Shown piece by piece: positions 44,057-52,709 of a stretch of 55,617 bases of DNA. The DNA lies in assembly GCA_015061145.1 (NCBI GenBank), contig SUXD01000014.1, forward strand, positions 1 to 55,617. Direction: 5' to 3'. The notes under the pieces were generated by a model that searched no databases, had not been told where the DNA came from, and saw only the letters and a list, made by a program, of their open reading frames with translations. Source of the stretch: Bacteroidales bacterium. Its GTDB lineage: Bacteria > Bacteroidota > Bacteroidia > Bacteroidales > Paludibacteraceae. Each line of letters starts with the position of its first letter. The first letter of the stretch is position 1. A program made the translations under genes and the position numbers.

Positions 44057-45874
44057 ATGGTACACAAAAACGGAATAAAAGCATTGGCGCTTGTTGTGTT
44101 GTTGTTGCTGGCTGCCGCTTGCGCCAATCGTGGTTTGGGTCCGCAGGGCGGTCCGGAAGATGTGACGCCTCCGGCGCTGAAAAGCAGTATGCCGTCCGAC
44201 GGCGCACGCAACTTTCATGGCAAGAAGGTGGAACTCCATTTCGATGAGATAGTGCAGATAGAAAATCCGTTCGAAAATGTCATTGTCTCGCCGGCGCAGT
44301 CCAAACAGCCCACCGTGAAGGCTATAGGGAAAAAAGTGACCGTGGAGTTTAACGATACGCTTCGCCAGAATACCACTTACACGATAGACTTTGGCAACGC
44401 ATTGTCCGATTTCAACGAGAAAAATGCGCTGAATAACTTTGCGTTTTCTTTTTCTACCGGCAGCGACTTGGATACCCTGGCATTAGATGGCGTGGTGCTC
44501 AACGCGCAGACGCTCGACCCTGTGACAAACGCTGTGGTGGGCATATATGAATCGGCTGACGATTCGCTCTTTGTCAGCGTGCCTCTATCGCGCATGACGA
44601 GAACCGATGCTCAAGGGAAATTTTTGTTGCGCAATCTGCCGGCAGGCAATTATCGCGTTTTTGCGCTGCAAGACTTGAACCGCGACAATTTCTTCGATCA
44701 GCCCGAAGAGTCGCTCGCATTCACGAGCGACCTGCTGCCATCAGTAGCCTTGCGCGAGGTGCAGGACTCTGTTTCCGAAACCGACAGCACACGCATCTTT
44801 TCACACTACGAGACGGACAATAAAATCATTTTGCGCCAGTTCAAGGAAGAAACTTCCATTCAGTACCTCATAAAATCGGAGCGTAAGTCAGCCGAGCATT
44901 TCAAGCTTTTCTTCAACGATGGCGTGCGCGAACTGCCACGTATCGAACCGCTGAATTTCTCGATGAAAAGCGACTTTTTGACTGAAACGACTTCTCGACG
45001 CGATACCATCACTTATTGGATAAAAGACAGTACGCTGATTTTGCAAGACACTTTGCGCATGCTGCTGCATTACGAAAAAACTGACTCGATAGGGGTGATG
45101 GTGGCGGCTACTGATACGTTGGAACTGAAGTACATCAGCAAAAAAGCGTTTGCGCCACAAGAGGGTAAAAAAAACGCCAAATCATCGGCAAAAAAGAAGC
45201 AGAAGCAAGAAGCGCCCAAACAAGAATTTCTGCGCGTATCGTCAAATGCCGACAATGGGAAAATGGAGTGCTACGACGACCTGACACTCAGATTCAAATA
45301 TCCGGTGGAGCATTTCGAGCAAGACAGCATACACCTCTATGTGCTGCAAGATACGGTACGGATTCCGCTCACTTACGAGATGAAGCCTACAGGTAGCATG
45401 CTCTCGTATATGGTGTATAACGAGGATTTGGATGTGGAGAAAAAATATGTGCTGGCAATAGATTCTGCTGCCATCACCGACATCTATGGCCATGTGTGCA
45501 ACAAGCAGGAGATAGCTTTTGAACTGCAGCCGTTCGAGCAGTATGCCACTTTGATAATGAAAATGCCGCAAGCCAAGCCAAACGCTGTGGTGCAGCTGCT
45601 TTCGGACAAAGAGGAGGTGAAAGAGCAAAAACCGTTGGAAGACGGACAAGTCACATTCAAATACCTGCATCCGGGCGCCTATAGGGTGCGCATGTTTGTG
45701 GACGAGAATCGAAATGGCGTTTGGGATACAGGAAAATATTCTGAGAAACGTCAGCCCGAAGAAGTATTCTATTATAATAAAAAGCTTAATTTGCGCGCTA
45801 ATTGGCAAATAACCGAAAACTGGAGCGATTTCCTGACAACTCCTCTGGAAGAACAAAAGACGAAATTGAAATAA
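44057..45874 (+). CDS. Ig-like domain lipoprotein
   Basis: A 605-residue lipoprotein from the ATG at 44057; an upstream in-frame start at 43997 would cover the promoter. The lipobox is LAAAC (Cys22). The mature start RGLGPQGGPEDVTPPAL and the next 100 residues form a Big_5-like Ig domain (GKKVELHFDEIVQIENPFENVIVSP, TTYTIDFGNALSDFNEKN). A carboxypeptidase-regulatory-like domain follows (about 155-220, LPAGNYRVFALQDLNRDNFFD). A Lys-rich linker near residue 390 leads to a second half of similar type, ending with LHPGAYRVRMFVDENRNGVWDTG. This layout is common in Bacteroidetes surface proteins. Its partner is unknown. Confidence 0.85.
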   Translation: MVHKNGIKALALVVLLLLAAACANRGLGPQGGPEDVTPPALKSSMPSDGARNFHGKKVELHFDEIVQIENPFENVIVSPAQSKQPTVKAIGKKVTVEFNDTLRQNTTYTIDFGNALSDFNEKNALNNFAFSFSTGSDLDTLALDGVVLNAQTLDPVTNAVVGIYESADDSLFVSVPLSRMTRTDAQGKFLLRNLPAGNYRVFALQDLNRDNFFDQPEESLAFTSDLLPSVALREVQDSVSETDSTRIFSHYETDNKIILRQFKEETSIQYLIKSERKSAEHFKLFFNDGVRELPRIEPLNFSMKSDFLTETTSRRDTITYWIKDSTLILQDTLRMLLHYEKTDSIGVMVAATDTLELKYISKKAFAPQEGKKNAKSSAKKKQKQEAPKQEFLRVSSNADNGKMECYDDLTLRFKYPVEHFEQDSIHLYVLQDTVRIPLTYEMKPTGSMLSYMVYNEDLDVEKKYVLAIDSAAITDIYGHVCNKQEIAFELQPFEQYATLIMKMPQAKPNAVVQLLSDKEEVKEQKPLEDGQVTFKYLHPGAYRVRMFVDENRNGVWDTGKYSEKRQPEEVFYYNKKLNLRANWQITENWSDFLTTPLEEQKTKLK

Positions 45875-45923
45875 CGCCGCTTGGTCATAATTTGCAAAGA
45901 GCATATAATTTTCAAAGCGGCGT
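45874..45923 (+). other. Hairpin and imperfect direct repeat before the DUF3108 gene
   Basis: ACGCCGCTT (45874-45882) pairs with AAGCGGCGT (45915-45923) across a 32-base loop. The loop holds ATAATTTGCAAAG (45887-45899) and, overlapping the second arm, ATAATTTTCAAAG (45905-45917), which differ at one base. It may be a regulatory or 3'-end element; there is no T tract. Confidence 0.4.
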
Positions 45924-45971
45924 CTTAAACCTTTAAGTTTTCATTCTGTCAAAACAACAAAATTTGCAGAT

Positions 45972-46781
45972 ATGAAAAAAGGTGGAATTTTATTTTTCTT
46001 GTTGGCGTTCATGTTCCAACATAATGCTGTGGCTCAACAGTTTTCTTTTCAGCCGGGCGAGAACATACAGTACACGGTGAGTTTTTCATTGGGGTTCATT
46101 TCGATGAAGGCGGCACAAGCCAATCTTACAGTCAATAATTGTCAGTATGAAGGCAAAGATGCTCTGAAACTCGAATTGGCAGCCAAAACCATTAAGGCGT
46201 TCAAATCGTTCAACATTCGCGATACCTTGCGTGCTGTCGCTGATGCGCAGACGCTTGAGACTTATTTTGCTCAGCAGCAGACTCACGAAGATAATTACTA
46301 TTCTTCGGTGCAGACAAAATTCTCTCATGAAGGAGGGAAAGTGAAGGCTGAGGTGAAGAAATTCAAACGCGACGGACTAAAGCGCGACACCACAATGTAT
46401 TTCGACAAAGGGTATTATGATGTCATTTCGATTCTTTATAACATCCGCAACATTGACGCCTCTAAACTTGTGAAAGGACAAAAATACCCGATGCCGTTCC
46501 TCTTCGCGTTCGACAAGTACGATTTGTATTGGCGGTATATAGGCAAGGAGAAAATAAAGCTGAAAAACGGCGAGACTTACAATTGCTTGAAGGTCTGCCC
46601 GTACATGACAGAAGGTTCGCTTTTTGGCAAGGGCGAGGTAATGACTATCTGGCTGACAGATGACGAGAACCACATACCGGTACTGATAGAATCGAAATTG
46701 AAAGTTGGCAGTATAAAAGCTTATGCAGAAAACATAAAAGGCAATAAATATCCACTGACTTCCTTGGTGTCGAAAAAATAA
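45972..46781 (+). CDS. DUF3108 exported protein
   Basis: A 269-residue exported protein with signal MKKGGILFFLLAFMFQHNAVAQ. It matches DUF3108, a Bacteroidetes and proteobacterial family of unknown function with a beta-barrel-like fold. Family segments are QPGENIQYTVSFSLGFISMKAAQANL near residue 30 and YDVISILYNIRNIDASKL near 150. The end reads IWLTDDENHIPVLIESKLKVGSIKAYAEN. It stands alone with a strong terminator behind it. It probably works in the periplasm or at the envelope. Confidence 0.88.
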   Translation: MKKGGILFFLLAFMFQHNAVAQQFSFQPGENIQYTVSFSLGFISMKAAQANLTVNNCQYEGKDALKLELAAKTIKAFKSFNIRDTLRAVADAQTLETYFAQQQTHEDNYYSSVQTKFSHEGGKVKAEVKKFKRDGLKRDTTMYFDKGYYDVISILYNIRNIDASKLVKGQKYPMPFLFAFDKYDLYWRYIGKEKIKLKNGETYNCLKVCPYMTEGSLFGKGEVMTIWLTDDENHIPVLIESKLKVGSIKAYAENIKGNKYPLTSLVSKK

Positions 46782-46792
46782 ACAGACTGCAG

Positions 46793-46829
46793 ACAGACGG
46801 ACTTGTAAAGGTCCGTCTGTTTTTTTTTC
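46793..46829 (+). terminator. Intrinsic terminator after the DUF3108 gene
   Basis: ACAGACGGAC (46793-46802) and GTCCGTCTGT (46811-46820) form a perfect 10-bp stem followed by a run of nine T. Confidence 0.92.
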
Positions 46830-46900
46830 AGCGGAATAATTGCCCATCATTTGTTTTTTTGTCTTTTTTTGCATATTTTAGTGAAAAAATAGGAGGATAT

Positions 46901-48568
46901 ATGGCACAAAATGTAATTGTTTATTGCAAGAATACGCAAACATACAAAGATTATCCGCTGGGTACATCATTGATAGAGGTTATGCGCGATATGGAATTGG
47001 GAGGCGAACACCCCTATCTTGCGGCATTGGTTAATAATAAGCTTGAAAGCTTAACCTATTGCGTTTACAAATCTAAGAATGTGGAGTTTGTCAACGGTAT
47101 GTCATCCTTTGGCAGAAGGGTGTATGTGCATTCGCTGATTATGGTATTGCACAAGGCGGTGGAAGATGTTCTTCCTGACGCGCACATCCGCGTTGAGCAT
47201 CCTATTTCCAACGGTTATTTCTGCCATATACTGTTTCCCGATCAGCACTACATCACATTGCAGGAAATAGCGTTGCTTAAATCGAGAATGAGCGAAATAA
47301 TCGCCACCAATCTCCCTATATCCCGCGAGGAGAAAGAAACGACACAAGTAGTCGAACTTTTTAAGAAACGCAAGCAAGATGATGTGGCAAACCTTTTGGA
47401 ATCGCTCGCCGAACCTTTTTCAACTTACTACCGCATCGGAAACACCATTGATTATTGCGACAATGTGCTGCTGCCTTCTACGGGTTATTTGTCTATTTTC
47501 GATATACTGCCATATTACGACGGCGTGCTGCTGCAAGTGCCCGACAAAGAAGATCCCAAAGTATTGTCGGAAATCATTCCGCAGCCTAAAATAATGGATA
47601 TATTCAAAGAGTTTGATGATTGGAGTGACATCTCTAATATTAAGAATATCAGCGATATAAATTCTATTTGTAAAGAAAAAGGTAAAGCGGGTATCCTTAT
47701 AAAGGTTTTTGAGGCGCTGCACGAGAAAAAGGCTTCGCAGATAGCCGACCAGATAAAAGAGCGCGGCAATGTGCGGCTTGTGCTAGTGGCGGGCCCGTCT
47801 TCTTCGGGCAAAACGACCTTCAGCAAAAGATTGTCGATACAGTTGCTGGTAGAAGGCATCTTTCCATTCCCGATTTCTACGGATGACTATTTTGTGGACA
47901 GAACCCACACGCCGCTTGACGAGAACGGAAATCCCGACTTTGAGACAATTGAGGCCATGGATTTGAAGTTGTTCAACCAGCAGTTGAAGGATTTGATGGA
48001 AGGGAAAGAGGTGCTGCTTTCGGAGTACGATTTTATTCAAGGCAAAAAAGTATTTAAGCGTAAATGCCAGCTGCCGCCTAATGCAGTGATAGTGATAGAG
48101 GGAATTCATGCCTTGAATCCGGAACTGACGAAAGAGATTGACGATGCCATAAAATTTAAGGTGTATGTTTCGGCGCTAACAACCATCACATTGGACAATC
48201 ACAACTGGATTTCAACTACCGATACCCGTTTGTTGCGTCGAATATTGCGCGACTCCCGTTCGCGCGGCTATTCTGCGCAGAAAACCATTTCGCAGTGGCC
48301 TAGTGTGCGCAAGGGCGAGGAAAAGTGGATTTTCCCTTTCCAGGAAACGGCAGACGCCGTATTCAATTCTGCTCTTCCTTTTGAATTCTCGGCCCTGAAA
48401 AACGAAGTGGAGCCTGTGTTGATGGAAGTGCCTAAAAACCGTGATGAATATGCCGAAGCATATCGTCTCTTGCGTTTTTTGCGTTACATAACCCCAATTG
48501 CCAACGAAGAAATTCCCAAAACATCGCTTTTGCGTGAATTTATAGGAGGCAGCAGTTTTAATAGTTAG
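46901..48568 (+). CDS. Nucleoside (uridine-like) kinase with TGS-like N-terminus
   Basis: A 555-residue protein. The N-terminal part (about residues 1-65, YKDYPLGTSLIEVMRD) is a TGS-like domain related to that of threonyl-tRNA synthetase. A ThrRS-like second domain follows (HPISNGYFCHILFP). The C-terminal kinase domain begins near residue 285 with Walker A VAGPSSSGKTTFSKRL and contains DDYFVDR and IEGIHALNPELT, as in uridine kinases. The combination is well known in Bacteroidetes and clostridia, with the exact substrate not settled. A perfect AGGAGG (46891-46896) precedes the ATG at 46901, rare in this phylum. It is followed 17 bases later by rpoN. Confidence 0.9.
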   Translation: MAQNVIVYCKNTQTYKDYPLGTSLIEVMRDMELGGEHPYLAALVNNKLESLTYCVYKSKNVEFVNGMSSFGRRVYVHSLIMVLHKAVEDVLPDAHIRVEHPISNGYFCHILFPDQHYITLQEIALLKSRMSEIIATNLPISREEKETTQVVELFKKRKQDDVANLLESLAEPFSTYYRIGNTIDYCDNVLLPSTGYLSIFDILPYYDGVLLQVPDKEDPKVLSEIIPQPKIMDIFKEFDDWSDISNIKNISDINSICKEKGKAGILIKVFEALHEKKASQIADQIKERGNVRLVLVAGPSSSGKTTFSKRLSIQLLVEGIFPFPISTDDYFVDRTHTPLDENGNPDFETIEAMDLKLFNQQLKDLMEGKEVLLSEYDFIQGKKVFKRKCQLPPNAVIVIEGIHALNPELTKEIDDAIKFKVYVSALTTITLDNHNWISTTDTRLLRRILRDSRSRGYSAQKTISQWPSVRKGEEKWIFPFQETADAVFNSALPFEFSALKNEVEPVLMEVPKNRDEYAEAYRLLRFLRYITPIANEEIPKTSLLREFIGGSSFNS

Positions 48569-48585
48569 CAGAAAGGAGTCTGTGC

Positions 48586-50040
48586 ATGGCCGCTTCGAAG
48601 CAACAACAGATTCAGCGTCAGCAGCAGTCGCTCTTGCCCCAGCAGATAATGATGATAAAACTGCTGGAAGTGCCGGCTATGGAGTTAGGCGACAGAATCA
48701 GAGAGGAAATTGAGGCTAATCCTGCATTGGAAGAGGGGTCCGTTTTGTCGGAAAATTCCGATGAAATGCGAGATAATCAGAACATAGAAGAGGAAGGGAT
48801 GGAAAAAACGGAATTGGAGGAGAGCTATGACGACGATATTCCCGATTATAAGCTGACGGCCAGAAATTATTCGCCTGACGATGCGCTGGCAGAATCTCCA
48901 ATTTCGGCAGAAACTTCGTTTCACGAGTTTCTTTCTAATCAGATAGACTTGTCTGATCTGTCGGCGCAAGACAAACGCATTGCAGAATATATTGTCGGAA
49001 ATATTAACGATGAAGGATACTTGCAGCGCTCGGCTATCGATATGGCCGACGACATTCTTTTCCAGTTGGGCGAAGATTATCCTGTGGAACAGATAGAGCA
49101 AGTGATCAGCTATATTAAAACTTTAGAACCGGCAGGCGTGGGCGCCATGTCGCTGCAAGAGTGTTTGATATTGCAACTGCAACGCAAGAAGCAGACTCCT
49201 TCAGTAGAATTGGCAATAAAGGTTTTATCCGATTATTTCGATGAATTTTCGAAGCGTCAGTACGAAAAAATTGCGCGTCTGTCCGAAATGTCAGAGGACA
49301 ACTTGAAGAGCGCAGTGGCTGAGATCAAGAAATTGACGCCGAAACCGGGAAACTCATGGGGCGGCAATGGAATCATGGAACGCACTTCGGGATATATTGT
49401 CCCTGATTTTCTGCTCGAGAATCATGAAGGAGAGCTTCATTTGTCGCTGAACGAGCGGAATACGCCATCGTTGCGCATTACTGGCGAGTACGAAGAAATG
49501 TTGAAAAAGTATGCAGACTCCAAGAATAACAAGGAAGAGAGAAAAGCTGCGGAATTCATCAGGCAGAAGATAGACGCGGCCAATCTGTTTATGGAGGCTT
49601 TGCGTCAGCGCCAAGTGACGCTTATGGTGGTGATGAATGCCATAGTGCAACGTCAAAAGGAGTATTTCCTTACTGGCGACGAGGCATCTCTCAAACCAAT
49701 GATAATGAAGGATGTGGCAGAAGATACAGGACTTGATGTCTCAACAATTTCGAGGGTGAGCAATAGCAAATATGTGCAGACAGAATTCGGTTCTTTTCCG
49801 CTGAAATTCTTTTTTAACGAGAAAGCGAATGCAGAAAATGGTGATGAGGTCTCAACGCGAAAAATCAAACAGATATTGCAGAGGCTGATTCAAGAAGAAG
49901 ACGGAAAAAATCCTTATTCTGACGATGAATTGTCTAATATTCTGAAACAGGATGGCTATGTGGTTGCACGGCGTACGGTGGCCAAATACAGAGAACAAAT
50001 GAACATTCAGCCGGCTCGTTTGCGAAAAGAACTTGATTAG
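48586..50040 (+). CDS. rpoN: RNA polymerase sigma-54 factor
   Basis: Sigma-54 directs RNA polymerase to -24/-12 promoters and needs an AAA+ activator. The 484-residue product has the Gln-rich region I (QQQSLLPQQIMMIKLLEVPAMEL), an acidic region II, and the C-terminal RpoN box ARRTVAKYRE near residue 465. It has normal length. GGAG (48573-48576) precedes the start. It lies 17 bases after the nucleoside kinase and 2 bases before the PAP2-like gene, so they form an operon. No activator gene is in the window. Confidence 0.96.
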   Translation: MAASKQQQIQRQQQSLLPQQIMMIKLLEVPAMELGDRIREEIEANPALEEGSVLSENSDEMRDNQNIEEEGMEKTELEESYDDDIPDYKLTARNYSPDDALAESPISAETSFHEFLSNQIDLSDLSAQDKRIAEYIVGNINDEGYLQRSAIDMADDILFQLGEDYPVEQIEQVISYIKTLEPAGVGAMSLQECLILQLQRKKQTPSVELAIKVLSDYFDEFSKRQYEKIARLSEMSEDNLKSAVAEIKKLTPKPGNSWGGNGIMERTSGYIVPDFLLENHEGELHLSLNERNTPSLRITGEYEEMLKKYADSKNNKEERKAAEFIRQKIDAANLFMEALRQRQVTLMVVMNAIVQRQKEYFLTGDEASLKPMIMKDVAEDTGLDVSTISRVSNSKYVQTEFGSFPLKFFFNEKANAENGDEVSTRKIKQILQRLIQEEDGKNPYSDDELSNILKQDGYVVARRTVAKYREQMNIQPARLRKELD

Positions 50041-50042
50041 CG

Positions 50043-50636
50043 ATGAATCTTATAGCGAAAATAATTTCCGTTGTATTCCAGCCTTTGTTTGTGCCGGTTT
50101 ATACATTGATTCTGCTGTTGACCAGCAGCACTTTTTTCTTTCCTCCGGTCTATAAGCTGTTGCTGACGCTCGCCTTCTTCTCGAGCACTTGTTTTTTCCC
50201 GTTTTTGTTCTGTGTGTCGATTTTTAGCCTGAAGTCGCTGGTGAAATTAGGGCGCAAGGAGCGCAACTCCATATATGCAGTCACATTTATCACTTATGTT
50301 TTCTGCTTCTATATCTTATGGAAGATGTATCTTCCTTTTGCTTTGCTTGTCATGTTTGGCGGATGTGTGTTTGCTGTTTTTCTTTTGTTGGTGATTAATT
50401 TTTTCTGGAAAATAAGTGCGCATGCAACTGTGATGGGGTGTTGCTGCGGTTATATATTCCTGTTTGCACTCTATACATCCCAGAATCTAATCATTCTTTT
50501 TTGTATATCTATCCTTTTGGCGGGTGTTGTCGGTTGGGCTCGTCTTTATCTTAAGGCTCATACTGCGGGACAGGTTTTTGCGGGTTATGCGGTTGGGCTT
50601 CTGCCTTCATTGCTGAGTATTGTATTGTTTGTGTAA
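50043..50636 (+). CDS. PAP2-like membrane protein
   Basis: A 197-residue membrane protein with about six helices. The C-terminal half resembles PAP2 phosphatases of Bacteroidetes: KISAHATVMGCC stands where PSGH is usual, and ARLYLKAHTAGQVFAGYAVG where the RxxxxxHxxxD motif is usual. The first motif (KxxxxxxRP) is not clear. It could be a lipid phosphatase or a non-catalytic relative. It starts 2 bases after the rpoN stop. Confidence 0.72.
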   Translation: MNLIAKIISVVFQPLFVPVYTLILLLTSSTFFFPPVYKLLLTLAFFSSTCFFPFLFCVSIFSLKSLVKLGRKERNSIYAVTFITYVFCFYILWKMYLPFALLVMFGGCVFAVFLLLVINFFWKISAHATVMGCCCGYIFLFALYTSQNLIILFCISILLAGVVGWARLYLKAHTAGQVFAGYAVGLLPSLLSIVLFV

Positions 50637-50677
50637 AAAAAAATATCTGCAAAAATGTTTTTTTTCATAAATTTATA

Positions 50678-50685
50678 TATATTTG
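50678..50685 (+). promoter_or_regulatory. -7 element of the response regulator gene
   Basis: TATATTTG matches TAnnTTTG, 72 bases before the start codon. The 121-base gap is very AT-rich and otherwise shows nothing. Confidence 0.45.
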
Positions 50686-50757
50686 TTGTGTAGGTTTTTT
50701 GAAAATTTAACAAATTGTTGTTTTTAAAAAGATACGAATTTTAAAAAGGGTAAAAAT

Positions 50758-51447
50758 ATGAAAGAGAATTTGAAAATTTTAATGTGCGAGGACGACGAAA
50801 ACCTCGGGCAATTACTGAAGGAGTTCTTCTCCACGAAAGGCTATATCGCCGATTTGCTTCCTGATGGTGAAGCGGGTATAAAAGCCTTTATGAAAGGTAA
50901 TTATGACTTTTGCCTATTGGATGTAATGATGCCTAAGAAAGACGGATTCTCTTTGGCAAAAGACATTCGTGCCCAGAATCCGGAAATACCTATTGTTTTT
51001 CTTACTGCCAAGTATCTGAAGGAAGATATCGTTGAAGGATTCAAGATAGGAGCCGACGATTATATCACAAAACCATTCTCAATGGAAGAGCTCTATTACA
51101 GAATAGAGGCGATAATGCGTCGTGTGCGCGGCAGGCGTCAGTCAGCCGATTCGGTATATAAGATTGGCGAATATGTCTTTGATGCGCAAAAGCGCTCATT
51201 GTCGATAAATGGAGAGGTGAAAAAGATGACGACGAAAGAGTCTGAGCTGTTGTTGCTGCTTGTGTCGCATGCCAATGACATACTAGAGCGAAATGTGGCG
51301 CTGAAAACAATATGGGTGGATGACAATTACTTCAATGCCCGCAGTATGGATGTGTATGTCACACGGTTGAGGCATTTGCTGGAGAAAGACCCGAATGTGG
51401 AGATTATAAACATTCACGGAAAAGGTTATAAACTCACTTATAACTAA
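50758..51447 (+). CDS. rprY: OmpR-type response regulator (RprY-like)
   Basis: A 229-residue two-component regulator. The receiver domain (about residues 6-120) has the acidic pair CEDDE, the phosphorylatable Asp in LLDVMMPKKDG, the conserved Thr in FLTAKY and the Lys in TKPFSMEELYYRI. The C-terminal winged-helix DNA-binding domain has VALKTIWVDDNYFNARSMDVYVTRLRHLLEKD and ends GKGYKL. It resembles RprY of Bacteroides. Its usual sensor kinase (RprX) is not next to it: the upstream gene is the PAP2-like one. A long terminator follows. Confidence 0.88.
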   Translation: MKENLKILMCEDDENLGQLLKEFFSTKGYIADLLPDGEAGIKAFMKGNYDFCLLDVMMPKKDGFSLAKDIRAQNPEIPIVFLTAKYLKEDIVEGFKIGADDYITKPFSMEELYYRIEAIMRRVRGRRQSADSVYKIGEYVFDAQKRSLSINGEVKKMTTKESELLLLLVSHANDILERNVALKTIWVDDNYFNARSMDVYVTRLRHLLEKDPNVEIINIHGKGYKLTYN

Positions 51448-51466
51448 GAAATCGTTTGGAAATTTT

Positions 51467-51507
51467 AACAAAAAACCCAGAAAAGACTCTTTTCTGGGTT
51501 TTTTGTT
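51467..51507. terminator. Bidirectional terminator after rprY
   Basis: AACAAAAAACCCAGAAAAG (51467-51485) and CTTTTCTGGGTTTTTTGTT (51489-51507) form a 19-bp perfect stem with a 3-base loop. It separates rprY from the convergent small membrane gene. Confidence 0.93.
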
Positions 51508-51521
51508 GTATTCGCAATGAA

Positions 51522-51698
51522 TTATTTAAATTTCTTGTTGACAAAAATATGCGTCAGCAAACCGATGATTAACAAGATTAATACGGTGATAAGCATGACA
51601 TTAGAACTGATGGAATTTCCGCACAAAGCGGGAGTGATGAGGATAATCACTGCAATGAGGATAATGATTACACCAAGGTATTTTTTCAAATCTTTCAT
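51522..51698 (-). CDS. 58-residue two-helix membrane protein
   Basis: The minus strand encodes MKDLKKYLGVIIILIAVIIL at the start and THIFVNKKFK at the end. Two hydrophobic helices (about residues 8-22 and 34-52) are split by TPALCGNSISSN, with basic ends on both sides. Small two-helix proteins beginning MKDLKKYLG are familiar in Bacteroidetes, with no assigned role. The plus-strand ORF over the same bases (51517-51774) is less likely, since it has no hydrophobic-domain logic or good start. It is convergent with rprY and divergent from birA. Confidence 0.75.
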   Translation of the reverse strand: MKDLKKYLGVIIILIAVIILITPALCGNSISSNVMLITVLILLIIGLLTHIFVNKKFK

Positions 51699-51797
51699 TT
51701 TTGATAAATTTTATTTTTTACAAAATAAACACAATTATGTCGGAAATAAAACATTTCTGCCGCATTTTTTTTAATTTCGTCAAAATTTTATGTGAAA

Positions 51798-52514
51798 ATG
51801 ATAGTAAAACTGCCTGCCACGCATTCCACTAACAGCTATATGCAAGAGGTGCTTTCCAAGTCGCTTCCTGAAGAAGGAACGCTAGTGTGGACTCCTTGCC
51901 AGACAGCGGGGAGAGGGCAGTGTGGCAATGCATGGGAAAGTGAACCAGGCAAAAACATCACATGCAGCGCCGTGTTTTATCCGGCAGTAAACATTCAAGA
52001 GCAATTCCTTGTCTCTGAAGCGGTTTCGCTAGCTGTCATCGACTTTATGGACCTTCTGATGCCGGGTTGTCGCATTAAATGGCCCAACGACATTTATTAT
52101 GGCGATTTCAAAGTAGCGGGCATATTGATAGAGCAGAATCTATACGGAAAACGGATAGACTCTTGTGTGGCAGGCGTCGGGATCAACATCAATCAGAAAA
52201 AGTTCAGGAGCGATGCCCCTAATCCTCTGTCAGTAAGCTTGGTGACGGGCGAGACTTACGATGTGGAATTGTTGCTGCCCCAATTGCAAGAAAAACTAAC
52301 GGAGAGGATGCGCGAATTGAAGTCGCCGTGTTTGCATCAGGAATATATGTCGCGCCTTTATCGTAACGAAGGATTTTTCGTGTTTTCAGATGAATCGGGC
52401 ATTTTCGTGGCCCGCATCTGTGATGTGCAAAGCAATGGCTATCTGGTGCTCGAAACCGACAAAAAGGAAAAACGCTGTTATGCATTCAAAGAAGTGGAAT
52501 TTGTCATAAAATAG
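51798..52514 (+). CDS. birA: Biotin--[acetyl-CoA-carboxylase] ligase
   Basis: BirA attaches biotin to biotin carboxyl carrier proteins. The ATG at 51798 gives 238 residues (a GTG two codons earlier is possible). The catalytic domain shows THSTNSYMQEVL, the biotinyl-AMP motif GRGQCGNAWESEPGKNITCS, KWPNDIYYGDFKVAGILIEQ and GVGININQ. There is no N-terminal helix-turn-helix, so this is the monofunctional, non-repressor type. It stands alone, divergent from the small membrane gene. Confidence 0.93.
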   Translation: MIVKLPATHSTNSYMQEVLSKSLPEEGTLVWTPCQTAGRGQCGNAWESEPGKNITCSAVFYPAVNIQEQFLVSEAVSLAVIDFMDLLMPGCRIKWPNDIYYGDFKVAGILIEQNLYGKRIDSCVAGVGININQKKFRSDAPNPLSVSLVTGETYDVELLLPQLQEKLTERMRELKSPCLHQEYMSRLYRNEGFFVFSDESGIFVARICDVQSNGYLVLETDKKEKRCYAFKEVEFVIK

Positions 52515-52660
52515 ATTTTTTCTTTATACTTTTCCTGCTTTTTATTTTTCTTTATTTTTACCACATTTCATCGAAAGAAATTATCATTTTTTAGTTAGGT
52601 TAATGGCTTTACGCGTACATTGTTTTACGGCAAAAAGTCTTCTTTTTGCAAAAAAATCAC

Positions 52661-52668
52661 TATTTTTG
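52661..52668 (+). promoter_or_regulatory. pyrE -7 element
   Basis: TATTTTTG matches TAnnTTTG, 41 bases before pyrE. No -33 box at the normal distance; the 195-base gap holds nothing else I can support. Confidence 0.45.
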
Positions 52669-52709
52669 ATAGTTTTACATATTTGATATCATAACAAAAA
52701 CATAAAAAG

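Noticed and set aside
51517-51774. Plus-strand 85-residue ORF
   Set aside because: It overlaps the better minus-strand 58-residue membrane gene, lacks a domain and starts inside the region following the rprY terminator.
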